Assembly: GCA_022578965.1 (NCBI GenBank) | Contig: MU400518.1 | Location: 496,001 to 560,000 of the forward strand | From: Xylaria sp. FL1777 | Lineage: Eukaryota; Ascomycota; Sordariomycetes; Xylariales; Xylariaceae | Length of the DNA: 64,000 nucleotides | Direction: 5' to 3' | Part shown: in pieces, positions 12,248 through 24,817 of the stretch | Layout of the letters: each line of letters starts with the position of its first letter | Position numbering within the stretch: the first letter of the stretch is position 1 | The notes under the pieces: model-generated | The model's input: only the letters and a program-made list of their open reading frames with translations | Databases searched by the model: none | Told to the model about the DNA's origin: nothing | Program-made: the position numbers and the translations under genes

Positions 12248-15200
12248 TATGTTAGCACGAATGATATCGAGTGTTGGACAATAGGCAAAGTAAAGGGTTT
12301 CCGGGAATAGATATGTGTAGCGGCAGAACAGGTGTACCAATGCCGGGCGCCAGGGCGAGTCAAATGTATTGCGCAACAATGCGGATTATTGACGAGACGG
12401 CGAAACGGGGTAATTGGGTGCGGATACACCGAGTTACGGCGTTGGACAGCGAGACACTCGTCAGAGATCTGGTCGCCTACCTTTTTTGGAGCGTGTGCCC
12501 TACGAACAGAAATGGCTCGAATGGCAGTGGATAGCGGATGAGAATAGAGGACAATTGAATGGCTCGGGTGGTGTGGATGATTCAGGATGAGACGCTCTCA
12601 GGAGGTGGTGGCGAGACGATGCGAGACGGTGCGTGACGGGCCGAAGGGTAGAGGTCGGCAAAAAAAGGCAAAAAAGAAAAAGTAACAAGAAGGGTGCTTC
12701 GTAGCCACGGGGATGCGGTGGCAGAGGTGCGCTAGAGCGAGATGAGTGAGCGAGTGGGTGAGCGAACCAGCGAGAGTTAAACTAATGCAATGGACGGCTG
12801 TATCGTGGCGGAGTCAGCTCTCGTGTTTCTGGAGCGTCGCTGGGGCCAAGTTGAGAGCGGCCTGAGGAGGAGAAGGACGAACGCTTACCGGCGATGGATG
12901 ATAGGTTACTGCAACGTTAGGATGGATAAGATGGGTAGATGGATGGATGAGGCCGCAAGCGTCTACCGTACGTGTGGTGATTAAACAAGAAGAATGGCGA
13001 CCGATGATGCTGTTATGAAATCTAGCTAATCATGGTTCAGTCAAATCTAGTTAATATCGCTAGAAAGCAAAACAATTAAAGATGCGTACATTGTACAAAA
13101 GTTAAGTGTATATTAGGTAGGTAAGAGAAGAAGGGGGCTAAGAGGAAATGTTCTCTAAGTGAAAGATTAGTTAGGTAGGTAGAGAGAAGTAGAGGCAGTG
13201 ACAGCAGCAGCGAATCGTCTAGGGCGCTCTTCGATACGTGAAATTTGCTCCGAGCCAATGTCCTCCATCTCCACTATCTACCCGTTTTAGTGCTAGATCC
13301 TGCCGTCTAGACGGTAGCCTGGGGGGAAGAGCACCGCCATGGAATCCCAGACCACTCGTGTTGACATTCCATGTCGGATGCCACACGGCAAAGGCCGTCG
13401 GCTCTAATACGCAGTACAGCTAGGTCCATGTGTACACTAAGTAGTTTTTTAGTGCATTCCATTAGGTCGCGATGCAGCGTACCTACACAGTAGGCTAGGT
13501 TAGGTCACCACCTATCTACGTGTAAGTAAGGCCTCCCACCACAATTAATAATTTAAGGTTCAACCCAGGTATAGGCTACTATGGGTATCTTTACAAACCT
13601 GCTTATAACTCGGGTTTTGTTTGATATATATTATACACACACCGGCTACCTGGTTTATTTCAGCCACGATTACTGGTGATGTAAGGACTTGTTCCTCCTG
13701 CTCCTCTGTAGGTAAGAGGTAGGTTAGTTAAGTATGCTACTTTATACCCGTCGTTTCACATCCACATACATAATCCAATTGCATTGTCCAACGTAGTACA
13801 TTACGTATTCTAGTTACCTTACTACATTATACATCCAAACCGGTCTGTTGGAATCGAGAAAGCTTGGTTGTTAAGGTTAAAACGTCGGTGAGGTGGTGCA
13901 AGTCGGGCGTGTCAAACTCAACTTGTACAAAGTTCTGAGTCTAGTACGTTACCTACTATCCATAAGGTACCGGTATGTGACAGCGTCAGCAATACAACTG
14001 GCAGATGCCGTCCTCCCATCTTCCCCCCTAGCACAGCAGGTCGTCTCATACAATCATGATACGTGGGGAAGGGGTGGCTAGACATGAGTCCTACATGAGC
14101 TGGACATCTGGTTAAATAGGTAATCGGTCTTGCATCTCGCCATCTGTACAAATGTATAACATATAACTATAAGTAGGACTAGTAGACAGCCTGCAGGTTC
14201 GTGGATGCTACTCTGCCAGACCGAGACGGCCAATGGCTCGAAAGGTCTGCCATGTTCATCCCCGCGCGACACCGTGATGGTGTGAAACGGACCAACCAGC
14301 TCTGGTAGCCGCTGAGCCCCCAAGACGCCACCAAAAGACTCGCTGCGACGCTACAATGCGATGCTTTCTCGCAACCTGGTGTGTGCAGATACTTGTAATA
14401 ATAGCTCATGCAAACGACCAAAGCCAATCGGCCCTTACCCTACCTATGCCAGTATAGAACGAACTTTACCAAGACATAGCCTGCTTTTGAGTTTCTGCAA
14501 CCACGCTGCAAGAGACGGCCTTGTCTTCTTCTGCTTCTTGTTCTAATTGCTGCAGGGTTGCGCCGATTCGTTACCAATAGATAATAGCGAAGAAGCAGTC
14601 CCAACTTAGAACTTTTCGGTATAATGCACGGTTAAGTAGTGTACTAAATAGTCATAAATAGCGATGAAACATGTCTTAAACTCTTTTTTTACAAATGCAG
14701 GCTGAACTACATTTGTTACTAGCTTCGGAAGAAAATTGCTCGAGTAGCACATTCTTATCTTACTTACACTATTATTTTGCCAGGCTTGACCAGAAACGGA
14801 TCGACAGCTATAAACAGATCTTACTTACAGCGTACTGGTCACTTTACCAAGTAATTGATTGAGTGATCACTTATAATTTACGCTACTTGGTTTGACAAAT
14901 GACGACACTTGGTATATTGATGCCGAAGATCAGCGGCCCACAGACAAACATGGTAAACACGAGATGGGGACGTTTTTTTGCGCCTGCTGAACTAGGAAAC
15001 GGTCCAACCAGGAGAGGGCGGGGCTCGATATGATCTGAGAAGAAACACCGCGTTGTAACCTTGGGAAATATCAGAATGTCCAAGCATCAGCAGAATTCGC
15101 GGCTATATAGCAGTTCATTTCATTCTATGATATCCACTTGTAACGTTGGTATTAACCTCAGCGTAGGAGGCTCCCCTCAATTGCCTTGAGACTGAAAGGT

Positions 15201-15790
15201 ACTGTAGGAAACTACTAGGTAGTTGATCTGTCTATCATTACTGTTGTTGTAAGTGAATACTTGATCACAACCATGACAACGGAGTGATTATTAAATCATA
15301 GACTCTGTTTAACCGCCCTTCCGTATTTTCCGAGCATCACCGGAAATGTCATCTTACGTAGGCGCGTGGTTTATTCCCCGTCTATATCGGCCGAAAAGCT
15401 GTAGGACATATTATTGCTTAAACAGGGTTCTACCCAGGCTATAATGGTCCGTGCGATCTAGGTTTCCCTGCTCTAAATTGTCCAGCATCAGCTACCTACC
15501 TCCCTAAGTAAGTAACCACAAATCCGGGGGTGTTCTTCATATCCTATTCTACATAGCCTCACGGCGGTGAGGAAGTGGGAGTGATGGAGTTTATGCTGAA
15601 GACAGAGAGAGGCTGTGCTTATGGATCCTTTGAGGATTCCGGTAGAATGTGTAAGAATGACTATGGCAACGCCTTCTCTGATCATAGCTAACTGCACTTA
15701 GAACTGAGAGGATAATTACTTGTTGTCCTAGTGGTAGTGTGTTGTTCTTCTGCTACTACCCATCAAAGTTGCTGCTATTGTAGAGGAGCT

Positions 15791-15825
<35 letters not shown>

Positions 15826-16548
15826 TATCAGCCGCTATCATCTGAAACCGACCGATGTGTCTTAAAGATGCTACACAGATCTAAGACATATATGCAAAAC
15901 CGAACTTCTTGTTCTAATTCATCAAGAGCGGTGCCCGAGAATTGTGGTCCAGTCTATCTCTATTATTATTTCTTACTCAAAAATACACGCACACTAATAC
16001 ATTCTATATCACTCAGCCCAAGTGGTGTATTGTAACAGGATTTATTTGGCTTCATGAATCAGCTTCTCGCCATCGTCTAACTCACATTGTAAGCGCGACG
16101 GGACGGCTAGCTATGAATAAACAGAAGATGTCTCTTGTCATGCAAGTGACATGGTTAGTAGATTTGCTTGGCCCTATGTTCTTCTCCATGTATATACTCG
16201 ACCGAAAAAGCCTGTCATACCAAAAAAATAGTAACCATAATGAGGATTTGGTAGAGCCGGTTCGTAAGTGGTTGTCCAGGTAGAGAGGAAACTCTTAACC
16301 CAATGTTTCGAAAGGTAGCAGCAAAAGAGAAAAAAGGCCATTAACAAATACAGTAAAAATTGAATGATGTTTGCTGGACCGGATTTTAGCGGTTTCCAAC
16401 AATATAGTTCCCAAGTATCGCCGATTCCATCTATTATTAACTCCCATGCCATGATGATGCGATTGTATATACCGAGGGTGACATGGCTGCCCCTATATGC
16501 GCCGAGATGGTCTAGTCATGTGTCATGAAGCTCAACTGAGAATTTGGA
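12248..16548. other. long intergenic stretch, no gene seen
   Basis: 4.3 kb upstream of the Ser/Thr-rich protein and downstream of the Pro-rich membrane protein, both on the minus strand. It contains TAGGTAGGTA clusters near 13110-13185 and 13490-13505 and an AGC microsatellite at 15791-15822. Short open frames look random. The part next to 12248 is presumably promoter. Confidence 0.6.
15791..15822. repeat. AGC trinucleotide microsatellite
   Basis: An uninterrupted AGC (CAG/CTG) run of 32 nt, between ten and eleven units. It lies in non-coding sequence. Confidence 0.95.
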
Positions 16549-18868
16549 CTAGTCACGCATGCCCCAGTTCGGCTTGAGCGTGGTGTTGATGGCGGCTTGC
16601 GTGAAGACTGTATCACCCGGCAGGCGGCTCACTCGCCCAGCACCGGAACGGAGCGCATTCAGCCCGACGCCGGATATGCCGCTATGCATGCTACGAACGC
16701 TGCCCGTCTCACTCATCATCTCAGGGTCCTTGAACCGACGTGGTGGCGCAAAGTCGAGGCCTGTGAATGTGCTGGACTTGCGCAGCAAATGCCTACATAA
16801 CATTAGTTTTATCACTTATGCGGAGGCTACAGAGACTACTTACGGGCTAGGCAGGGCCGGCGTGTCATCAAATGCGCTAACCAACGGCGAATGGGCAGGC
16901 GTGTGTGCCCTGTATGGCAGACGCTCGCCAAGAGGGCTTTGGGATCGGCCGGCCGCCTGGTCTCTGAACGAAGGGGGAGGTGCGAAGTCGATCGCACCCA
17001 TGATGGCGAACGAATCATCCTTCAATTTAGACGGAGTTGGCAAAGAGTTGAGAGGGGTAGGAGGAGGCATGGGTTTCTTCGGTTGACCACCGAAGCGAGG
17101 ATTTGAAGCTGAGGAGCCCGGTCGTGGACTTCTGGGGCCCCATCCGCGAGCCGACATGGTCGATCCAGCTCTTGGTCTTCCTGGAGGACCTCCCGGCATA
17201 GGACCTCCATGAGGACCCCGAGGGCCTGGGGGGCCACGTGGCCCGGGACCGGGCATTGGACGTCTGTTCTTCGGAGGTGGTGTCATAGCACGGCGAGTAA
17301 CTGGCTGAGCATATGGCATGACAAAGGCATTTGTATCAGGGTCGAAGTAAGCGGCCTCACCCATATAGCCCGCATCATAGTCCTCATAATATCCTCGTTG
17401 CTGTGGCTGCGGCATTGGCGGGCGATTTTGATCGGCCTTGCTGTCATCAAAATATTCTTTGTAAAATGAACGGATGCGGTTGGCTCGGAATTCAGGATCC
17501 TCTGATTCAAGAAAATCGTCAGGCGGGAGAGGCCGAAGACCGACAGACAGTCTCCGATTATCTTGGTTTGGTACACCCAAGCCGGCTGAATGAGGGTGAA
17601 CATCCTCGTGATTGACCGACATGTGAAGCTCATCTTCGTCTCGATATGAACTAAATTGGTTGTCATCAAATTGCAGCTGATCGGCATAACTTTGGTACTC
17701 TTCAATATCGCCTGGAGCATTGATCATTGGCATCGACTCCTTGCGTGGCGGCCGGACAGCCGTAGGCATATCCCTTGGCTCAGATCCTTGGGAGCTTGAC
17801 GACATGTGTCGATCCATAATGCCAAGACCAGTGGGATGAATCTGACTGTTAGATTCAACCCGAGGCATTGAATCTCTCTCATTAACAATTTCAGCAACCA
17901 TGGGCAGAGGTGCCTCCTTTGCCTCCGAAGATGAAGGACGAGAATTTTGTGGAGGTGTCGTGCGAGTAACCGATGTAGCCACAGCTGCGGGCTCTTGAAT
18001 TTCAGGAACTTGAGCGATTCCAGGTCCGTCATCGACAAATCGGAACTCGTTCTTAGCTGGGATTGAAGGTATTTCTCCTTGTTGACCTTGGAAATGAAGA
18101 GGTTGGGCTACTGGAAGCGGAGACTGCAAAGGAGATGTCGGGAGATCTTTCTGCTGGGGACGGGGAATATCACCACTGGGGCGTGTCTTGGATGTGTAGA
18201 TGGACGATGTTCTGGTAGCGGGTCCTCGTTTGAAGGAATACAATGAACCAACATCACTACCAGCATAATCCGCAACGGGTCGATAGGGGTCATCTGTCTG
18301 GTGCAGGGTCTTGGTGAGAGAGTTGAATGACTCTCTGGAATTATGCATGTTGGGCGGGAGAAGGTAAGGACTGGAGAGGTTCATATCCATCGATAGCTGG
18401 GTTTTATGATTACCATCCTTCTCCTTTCCAAAGAATGCGCTTTTTCTTTTGTTGCCTTTCGGATGCAATGTCTCCTGCAGTCCAAAGTCCATTGATTTAA
18501 ACTTGCTCGCCGCTTCTTCACGTCTCCGCCTTAACACACCCTTCCGTGCAAAATATGCCAGCCCGATGATAGCGGCAACCAGGGGGATTCTAGGAGAGTG
18601 TTAGCTAGCACGAGGCGAGGGCAGGGTGCAGTTAAAATACTGACACGACACTAATAACGATTGTAGTCGTGCTGCTGTCGGACGACGGCTTCTCGCTCGT
18701 ATCGTTATCTCTGGCTACAAGTTGCATGACATTATCTCCTAGTTGTAGGGGTTCACGTGTACCCAGATCCAGAACCTCCACCTGACTTCTCTCGTCCAAC
18801 TCGATCAGTGGCCGCCGGGAGTGTAGGTGGTGGCCATGGTTATGGCCATGAATGTGTCGATGGATCAT
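16549..18868 (-). CDS. Pezizomycotina single-pass membrane protein with Pro-rich cytosolic tail
   Basis: Three exons on the minus strand: 18868-18645, 18589-16844 and 16792-16549, giving 737 aa. The 55-nt first intron uses the unusual donor GTCAGT; it is the only nearby donor that restores the frame and it joins two halves of one transmembrane helix (about residues 68-88). The second intron is 51 nt (GTAAGT, acceptor ATGTAG). The start is the first ATG, 18868. The first 16 residues contain eight histidines (MIHRHIHGHNHGHHLH). The cytosolic part is long and disordered: poly-Pro segments (PMPPPTP), a collagen-like Pro/Gly/Arg stretch, and a C-terminus ending TLKPNWGMRD. The Pro-rich segments could bind SH3 domains, suggesting a polarity or wall-associated scaffold. 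I do not recognise a named family. Confidence 0.8.
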
Positions 18869-20572
18869 GGTCCTTATAGCACACAAGATGCCTGTCCTAA
18901 CTAAGCAAGGAGAAAAATCGGTCTAGTCGGGTGCATAAATTCGTTCAAGACGTGATATAAACGACAGGTAATGTTGGTATTCAGGTCAGAATTAAGCAGT
19001 CGTTTGAGTTTAGTTGACAGTGATCGTTGAGGTCGTTATACGCGGTGTGAAGCAACACAAAAATCACACAATGTTCAGATTGATTAGGTCCTAACGCCAA
19101 TAGCTGACATGCAGATCGAATGATGGACTTGGGTGAGTCTCGAAAAAGAACGACTTGAAAGTTGGATTGAAAGAATGGCACGCCCGCTGGCAGGCAGTTG
19201 GGCTTGACGGCCTATTGTCGAAGGACTACTAGACTTCCGAACAGTGAGGTGCTAGAAGAAGAGAGTGAAGGAAAAGAAAGGAAAGGCAAACGAAACCAAG
19301 GAGAGGGTAGCGGACGATGTTGCTGCAAGTACCTTGTACCTGAGACCCAGTCCCTTGTTCCGTTTGCGCCAGGGGAAGGTTCACCAAGCCAGCCGGCGAA
19401 TGAAAATCTAATGTAGGGGGAAATGAGAGAAGGGGGTGTGGAGGCTTGAAAGTCCGTGAGCGAATGGATCAGGATTTGAGGACCACACAGGATTAAGAGC
19501 ACTGTCTACACTTCCTGGCCTTTCAACTCTTCACACAGTACAAAACTACCAAAGATAGGAGTAGAGTGGTGTGGCCGAATGAGTGTCCCGTTTTCTTTTG
19601 GCACTGTAACTCTGACCGAACCGGCATAGTCTTGGAGATTTGCACCGTTGAGGGAGCTAATGCAGGAACTCTGCACAATCATACTGTATCTGGACATGGA
19701 TCATGGATAGAGCTGCTTGGAGATTCATACCTGCGCAGTACGGCTTGTTTCTTCTTTTCAGTACTAGCCCAGAATGCGATTAGACGAAGACCGAAGGAAG
19801 CCCCCCCTTTTTGCACTCCAGCCGCACTAGCTTACACGTTAAGAAAAAGAATATCTGTGTAACTGCTAATTAAAGATTCTCCGAGAATATCGACGCAATA
19901 TGGCGTAGGTGTGCGTGTTGTTTGCAGGGAGGCCTAGTTCAGTTGGTATTTGGGATGCGAACTTGTTGAGTAGGAAAACTCCTCATCGAATCATAGATTC
20001 TGATGCTACTCGTTGTCGCACACTCAATACTCGTGGCCAATAAGCTTAACTCCTCAGCGATTATAACACCGCAAATAATAATTGTTTCCATTGTGACGCC
20101 TTACGGTATAGGACATTGAACAGCTGCAGATGTCCGCTATACATGTATCAGGCACGTAATGACGTGCGCCCTTTATCTGTACTAAAACAGTGTTATCCGA
20201 AACTACCGAGTTGAATTGGATTGATTTCTAGACTAGGGCTCACATGGGTAAGCCCAATAACCTGTGTACGTTAGCTGCCAGTTGTCTGCTTCACTTTGCA
20301 GTAGTAGATTATAGTCCTATGCTAATAACAGTAGTTTTACCGCTGTTAGCAATGAGGAGGCTACCTGGATGTCGGTTCGTAGTAAGTATTTGCAGCTTTA
20401 TTCGACTAGGTAAGCGCAGGCATTCGCCTTTTCTTGGCAGATCTGAGCAGATCTTGGTCTATTGTAGTGGGTTGGTTAGCTTGCATCTTGTCTTCATTGG
20501 TCTTATCATTCATATGGTTTATTCGAATTACACATGCATGCCACCAGGTATTTGGAACTGATCAACTCGTTT
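18869..20572. other. intergenic, no gene seen
   Basis: Upstream region of the Pro-rich membrane protein and 3' flank of the DEAH helicase, both minus-strand. No open frame has protein-like composition. No repeat stands out. Confidence 0.6.
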
Positions 20573-22626
20573 TCATCGTGGTTTGGTCTGGTAAAACCCG
20601 GAAGAGTATTCGAGCAACCAAGTCTTCTCGATCTTGGTGATGTCCCGGATGAAAGTCTTGTCGCCTGTCTCCATGACTTCGTGGAAAATAACCCAATCAG
20701 CTTTTCGATTGAACATTACGGAGCTGGGATGAGCATATAGAACAGTTCCACCTTCAACGTTTCGGTAGCTTCCATCGGGTTGCATTTTTGCAGTATGAGC
20801 AAAGTAGCCTGCTGTGAGACATCTGCGCAGCTGTTCTGCTCTTCCTTCGAGAGGTACTTTGATGCTTTCATCTACGCTCATCCCAAATCGCTCCAGATAG
20901 CGTTTTAATTGCCCCCGTATGCTGACAGCTCGAGTCAACGCTTTGAAGTTGAGATGATTCTCGTGACAGAATCGGGATTCCTTCTTCCCCTTCGTCACGA
21001 ATGCTTGATAAACATTAAGGAGCGTCAGATGGTCTCCTTCTTCGACGGCAAATTTACGCCTGGCAGATTCCATTTGCTTCTTGTCTCCATCTTGCTGAAC
21101 CCATACAGTGCCGCCAAGGCTCGTCATGGCCGCTATAGTAAGAATTTCGTTTATGCAACCGAAAGTAGGCGCGCTCAAAAGTGTCTTCGCCATCATCGGC
21201 TCAACGGCTAACTCCGCCATTCGCAGACCTAGTGGCCTCGTGAGTTTCGAGTAATCGTCAAGGGCACCCAAAGAATATAGCAACTCCGTTGCTTTGATCA
21301 TAAGCTCGGCAGGAGGCGGTGTAAGGTATTCGAATCGAACGACGTTGTCAATGCCAAGTGCTTTGAGCTGAAGAATGAAAGGCGCAAGATTTGATCTCTG
21401 GATTTCTGGCGGATTGGTATCGGGGAGAGATCTATACGCCTCCTCAGTAAAGAGCCGGAAACACTTTCCAGGCTTGGTGCGGCCGGCTCTACCCGCCCTC
21501 TGTGCCGCCGACGCTTTCGAGACTGGAGTGACTGTTAAGGATTCTATACCAGTCTTAGGATCAAAGGCTCTAAGTTTTACAAAGCCCGGGTCGATAACAT
21601 AGACAATTCCATCGATTGTCACAGATGCTTCGGCAATATTGGTACTGAATATGACTTTGCGTGTATTTTCGGGTGGTGCATCAAACACATACATCTGCTG
21701 CTCTGTCGTTAGGCCCGCATAAAGGGGTAAAGGTAGGAGTGGTTGCGCCCCGGGTCGAACATCGAATAACCGTTCAGTGATAGTCTGAACAGCGGTGTCT
21801 ATCTCCTCGCGGCCGGTGAGAAAAACAAGGATGTCACCAACCGGCTCAGTATTATGGATCTCGAAGACAGTAGAGACCGCCTTTTCAACATAGTCCTCTA
21901 TTGGGGATTCTAGATACAGCACGTCAACCGGATATGTCCTACCTTTGAGGCTGATTATTGCACCGGTTTGATTCGCTTTATCGTCGCCGGGCTCCTGGTC
22001 TTCAGAAAGCTCGGAGAAGAAGTTTAGAAATTCTTCAGCCTGGAGCGTGGCACTGCTGATGATTATGCGGAGTTCTGGTCTACGCCTCCGAATTTTCTTC
22101 AAGAGTCCGAGGAGGATGTCGGTACTTATAGATCTTTCATGGGCCTCATCAACCATGATGACAGAGTAACGGGAGAGCAAAGGATCCACTAGGGCTTCAC
22201 GAATGAGAAGTCCATCAGTTAAGAACTTGATGCGCGTAGCAGCAGAGGTGACATCCTCAAATCGAATAGAGTAGCCAACCTCCTTGCCTAGCTCACAGCC
22301 ATATTCTTCGGCTACCCTAATGGCAACGGTCGTAGCAGCCACTCGTCGGGGCTGTATACGGTTAGAAAACGCATAACATTAGGGCGGGCGGAAAAGAAGC
22401 ATACCTGGGTAACCCCTATTGTTTTCCCTTCGGCACACCAGCCTGCATGTTCAAGAAACTGGGGGATTTGAGTTGTCTTTCCCGAGCCAGTTTGGCCGAC
22501 AACAATCACGACAGGGCATTTCTCTATGAGGTAGAGCAAGCTGCCGTGATGTTTGGTGATGGGGAGAAGTGCAGCGGGTTTATGCAGAGCTGGAATGAAG
22601 CTCGAGCCAAGGTCGAAGTCTGCCAT
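20573..22626 (-). CDS. DHX35: DEAH-box RNA helicase, DHX35 type
   Basis: Two exons, 22626-22405 and 22351-20573, give 666 aa. The 53-nt intron has donor GTATGC, branch TCTAACC and acceptor TATACAG, phase 0, and restores the block GVTQPRRVAA. Motif I is GQTGSGKTT (44-52), motif II DEAH (142-145), motif III SAT (174-176) and motif VI QRAGRAGR (358-365). The helicase-associated winged-helix and OB-fold regions follow. The short N-terminus and the end WLLEYSSGFYQTKPR match DHX35, a helicase linked to spliceosome function in other eukaryotes. It should unwind RNA or remodel RNP using ATP in the nucleus. It is divergent from the CUE5-like gene, start codons 665 bp apart. Confidence 0.93.
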
Positions 22627-23291
22627 AGCCAGAACTTCAGGAGTCGACCAGTGATATATTATCCTTTTGCACTCCTATAATCGCGACTCTCCGGGGTTGT
22701 CATCGTGGACGTGACTTGAAACGCTTTCCGTGAAGCAAAATCATGCACATACTCATAGGCAAAAAGCCAGCAGTAGGTACTAGAATTAGGTTGTGAAATA
22801 GTTGATACATGCACCCTGGGTGTGCCCAGAAACACGCGTCTTACTAAGTATAGGTACACTATGTAGATAACATCCCTATCTAGAAGTGCATGTTGAGAAG
22901 TACACTAGCGTATGACTTTAGGTGCCTCCGGTACCTGCCTAGGTAACTTCCAAGTTATCTACCTACCTGTACCTAGGTAGTTGACGGCGCCTGGATAGGT
23001 GTGGCGCAGGCAAAAGACGTCACCAGCTTACCTAGCTGTAACGCCTTAACGGCTTAAGGGTTGCCCCTCCTCCTTCGTAGGCAACTTCATATGCAAGGCC
23101 GTCATTTCATGCACGACCTCGGGAGTCTACCAAGGTACAGACTTGCAGTTGTGCAATTTTAACATTACCTCCCGTTTATCTCTCCTCCTGTCTCCGGGAC
23201 AACCTAAATTTGACGATACCGCCTCCGCTTCCTTGTCCAATCCCGGTTTACCAATATATTCAGCCGGTCAATTCATTTGACGTCCAACACG
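22627..23291. promoter_or_regulatory. shared divergent promoter region
   Basis: 665 bp separate the start codons of the DHX35-type helicase (-) and the CUE5-like gene (+). It contains a dense group of ACCTAGGTA/TACCTACCT motifs at about 22920-22985, and a pyrimidine-rich stretch upstream of the CUE start at 23160-23200. Both promoters must lie here; individual elements are not resolved. Confidence 0.55.
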
Positions 23292-24817
23292 ATGTCCGCT
23301 TCTCCTGATGCGGTGAGTTCCAAACTAGCGCGGCTTAGGTTTATGCCGCCCTAAGCATGGATTCAACAACAACAACAACGCTTCCCCTATGCACCTCCCA
23401 CTGTTGCTCTATCTAAAAATACCTACTGATCCGTCTTGCATTCTTCTCAGGGCAAGCCCAAAGACAATCCAGCCTCACAAGCAACCGCGCCCGAGTCTCC
23501 CACCACCGTCCGCCCCTTCGATATGGACGACGACGACGTCCCCGACACTGGGGCGCTCAACAGCCCTGCGACAGCGGCACCTCCAACCACCACAACGCAG
23601 TCGGCAGCTTCTGAGGAGACGCCGCCCACACAGCCCCCACGGCCTCTTACCACGCAGCAGAAGAACGAACAGATACTCAAGGAGGCTTTTCCAAGCATAG
23701 ATGCGGCTGTCATCAGGGCTGTCCTCGCCGCAAGCGGTGGCCAGATTGATCCTGCCTTCAACGCGCTGCTCGGTAGGGAACCCAGCACTGACGATAGCGC
23801 TGTCAGGTTTGAGACTAATCATGACCAGGCATGAGCGACCCTGATGCTGTTCAGAACGAGCCTCCAAGAGAGGTGGCTCCTCCACCGAAACCACCGCGCC
23901 CGACTAACCGCGTTGCCCTCACTCAGATGGAGGCAGATGAACTCTATGCTCGCCAACTCGCTGAGCATTATGATAATGTCGGCGCCTACGAAGCAAGGAC
24001 TGTGAATCGTGGGCCTAATGACCAACACCGTCGCCAAGCCACAGGCTTAAAACCCAACGAGATGTATGATCGCGAACATAACTTTATCGACGACGACCTT
24101 CCAGTCATTACAGAAAATATTCGCAAAGGATTCCTCGAGACGCAGACCAAAGTCAACTCATGGTTCACCAACTTGAAGAAAAAGATCGACGGAGAGTATG
24201 ATTCAGAAGAAGACGAATCTCAGCCCTCTAAACATCGCCCCCACAGCGGTCAAGGTAGAAGAAGCGGAGAGGGCAGCCGGCAAAGCACAGACTATCACCG
24301 CTATGATGCGGATCCACAAGTCCTGAGTGACGACTTCGCCGGAATTAGGCTTAATCCAGATGGTAGTGGTATGTATTGCTTTACTGCGCCGTTAATAGCT
24401 ACGACTAATAAGACTCCACCGCCGACAGGTCAACAAACTGGGAACCCGAACTTGAATAAGCCACTTCCATCGGCCACTTTTGCCAAACCTGATGGTCGTA
24501 AGGTTGCATTCAGGGACACTGTGGAAGATATTGGTCTATATGACGCCTCTCCGAAAATCCCTCCAAGAGATAATGCTACAAATCCACCTGCTGGTAAGCA
24601 GAGCAAGTGGCAGCCATTGTCGACTATCGAACCTAATCCAATTGTCGAGAACGACCCCTTCAGCTTAGGAGACAGCGATGACGAGAAGGAGTCAAAGGGC
24701 GGCAGTAAAGAGATTAAGCTGGAGGACAGTGAGAGATTGAAAGCAGCGACTGCTGATGCAATGGCAGATAACCTAGTCAGCTCTTCTGCAAAGGCTGCCG
24801 ACGGCAAGAAGGAGTAG
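23292..24817 (+). CDS. CUE-domain ubiquitin-binding protein, CUE5-like
   Basis: Four exons, 23292-23312, 23451-23772, 23829-24368 and 24429-24817, give 423 aa, close to yeast Cue5. Introns are 138, 56 and 60 nt with donors GTGAGT, GTAGGG and GTATGT; the last two have branches GACTAATC and GACTAATA. The CUE domain is residues about 76-118, with the diagnostic FP (87-88) and a di-leucine NALL near its end, for binding monoubiquitin. Splicing joins NALLG to MSDPD exactly within the domain. The middle has a conserved LTQMEADELYARQLAEHYDN helix; the C-terminal half is acidic and disordered. DDFAGI is a candidate Atg8-interacting motif. By family, it may act as an autophagy receptor for ubiquitinated aggregates. 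The third intron is 60 nt and stop-free, so a longer isoform is possible. Confidence 0.88.

Noticed and set aside
12248..12379. N-terminal extension of the Ser/Thr-rich protein (44 codons)
   Set aside because: Opens only from a TTG codon; the first ATG is at 12247.
12271..12541. Plus-strand frames overlapping the Ser/Thr-rich protein promoter
   Set aside because: Two overlapping frames with no protein-like pattern, lying opposite a likely 5' leader.
14078..14427. Minus-strand short frames in the 12.2-16.5 kb spacer
   Set aside because: No hydrophobic, domain or splice logic; not conserved-looking.
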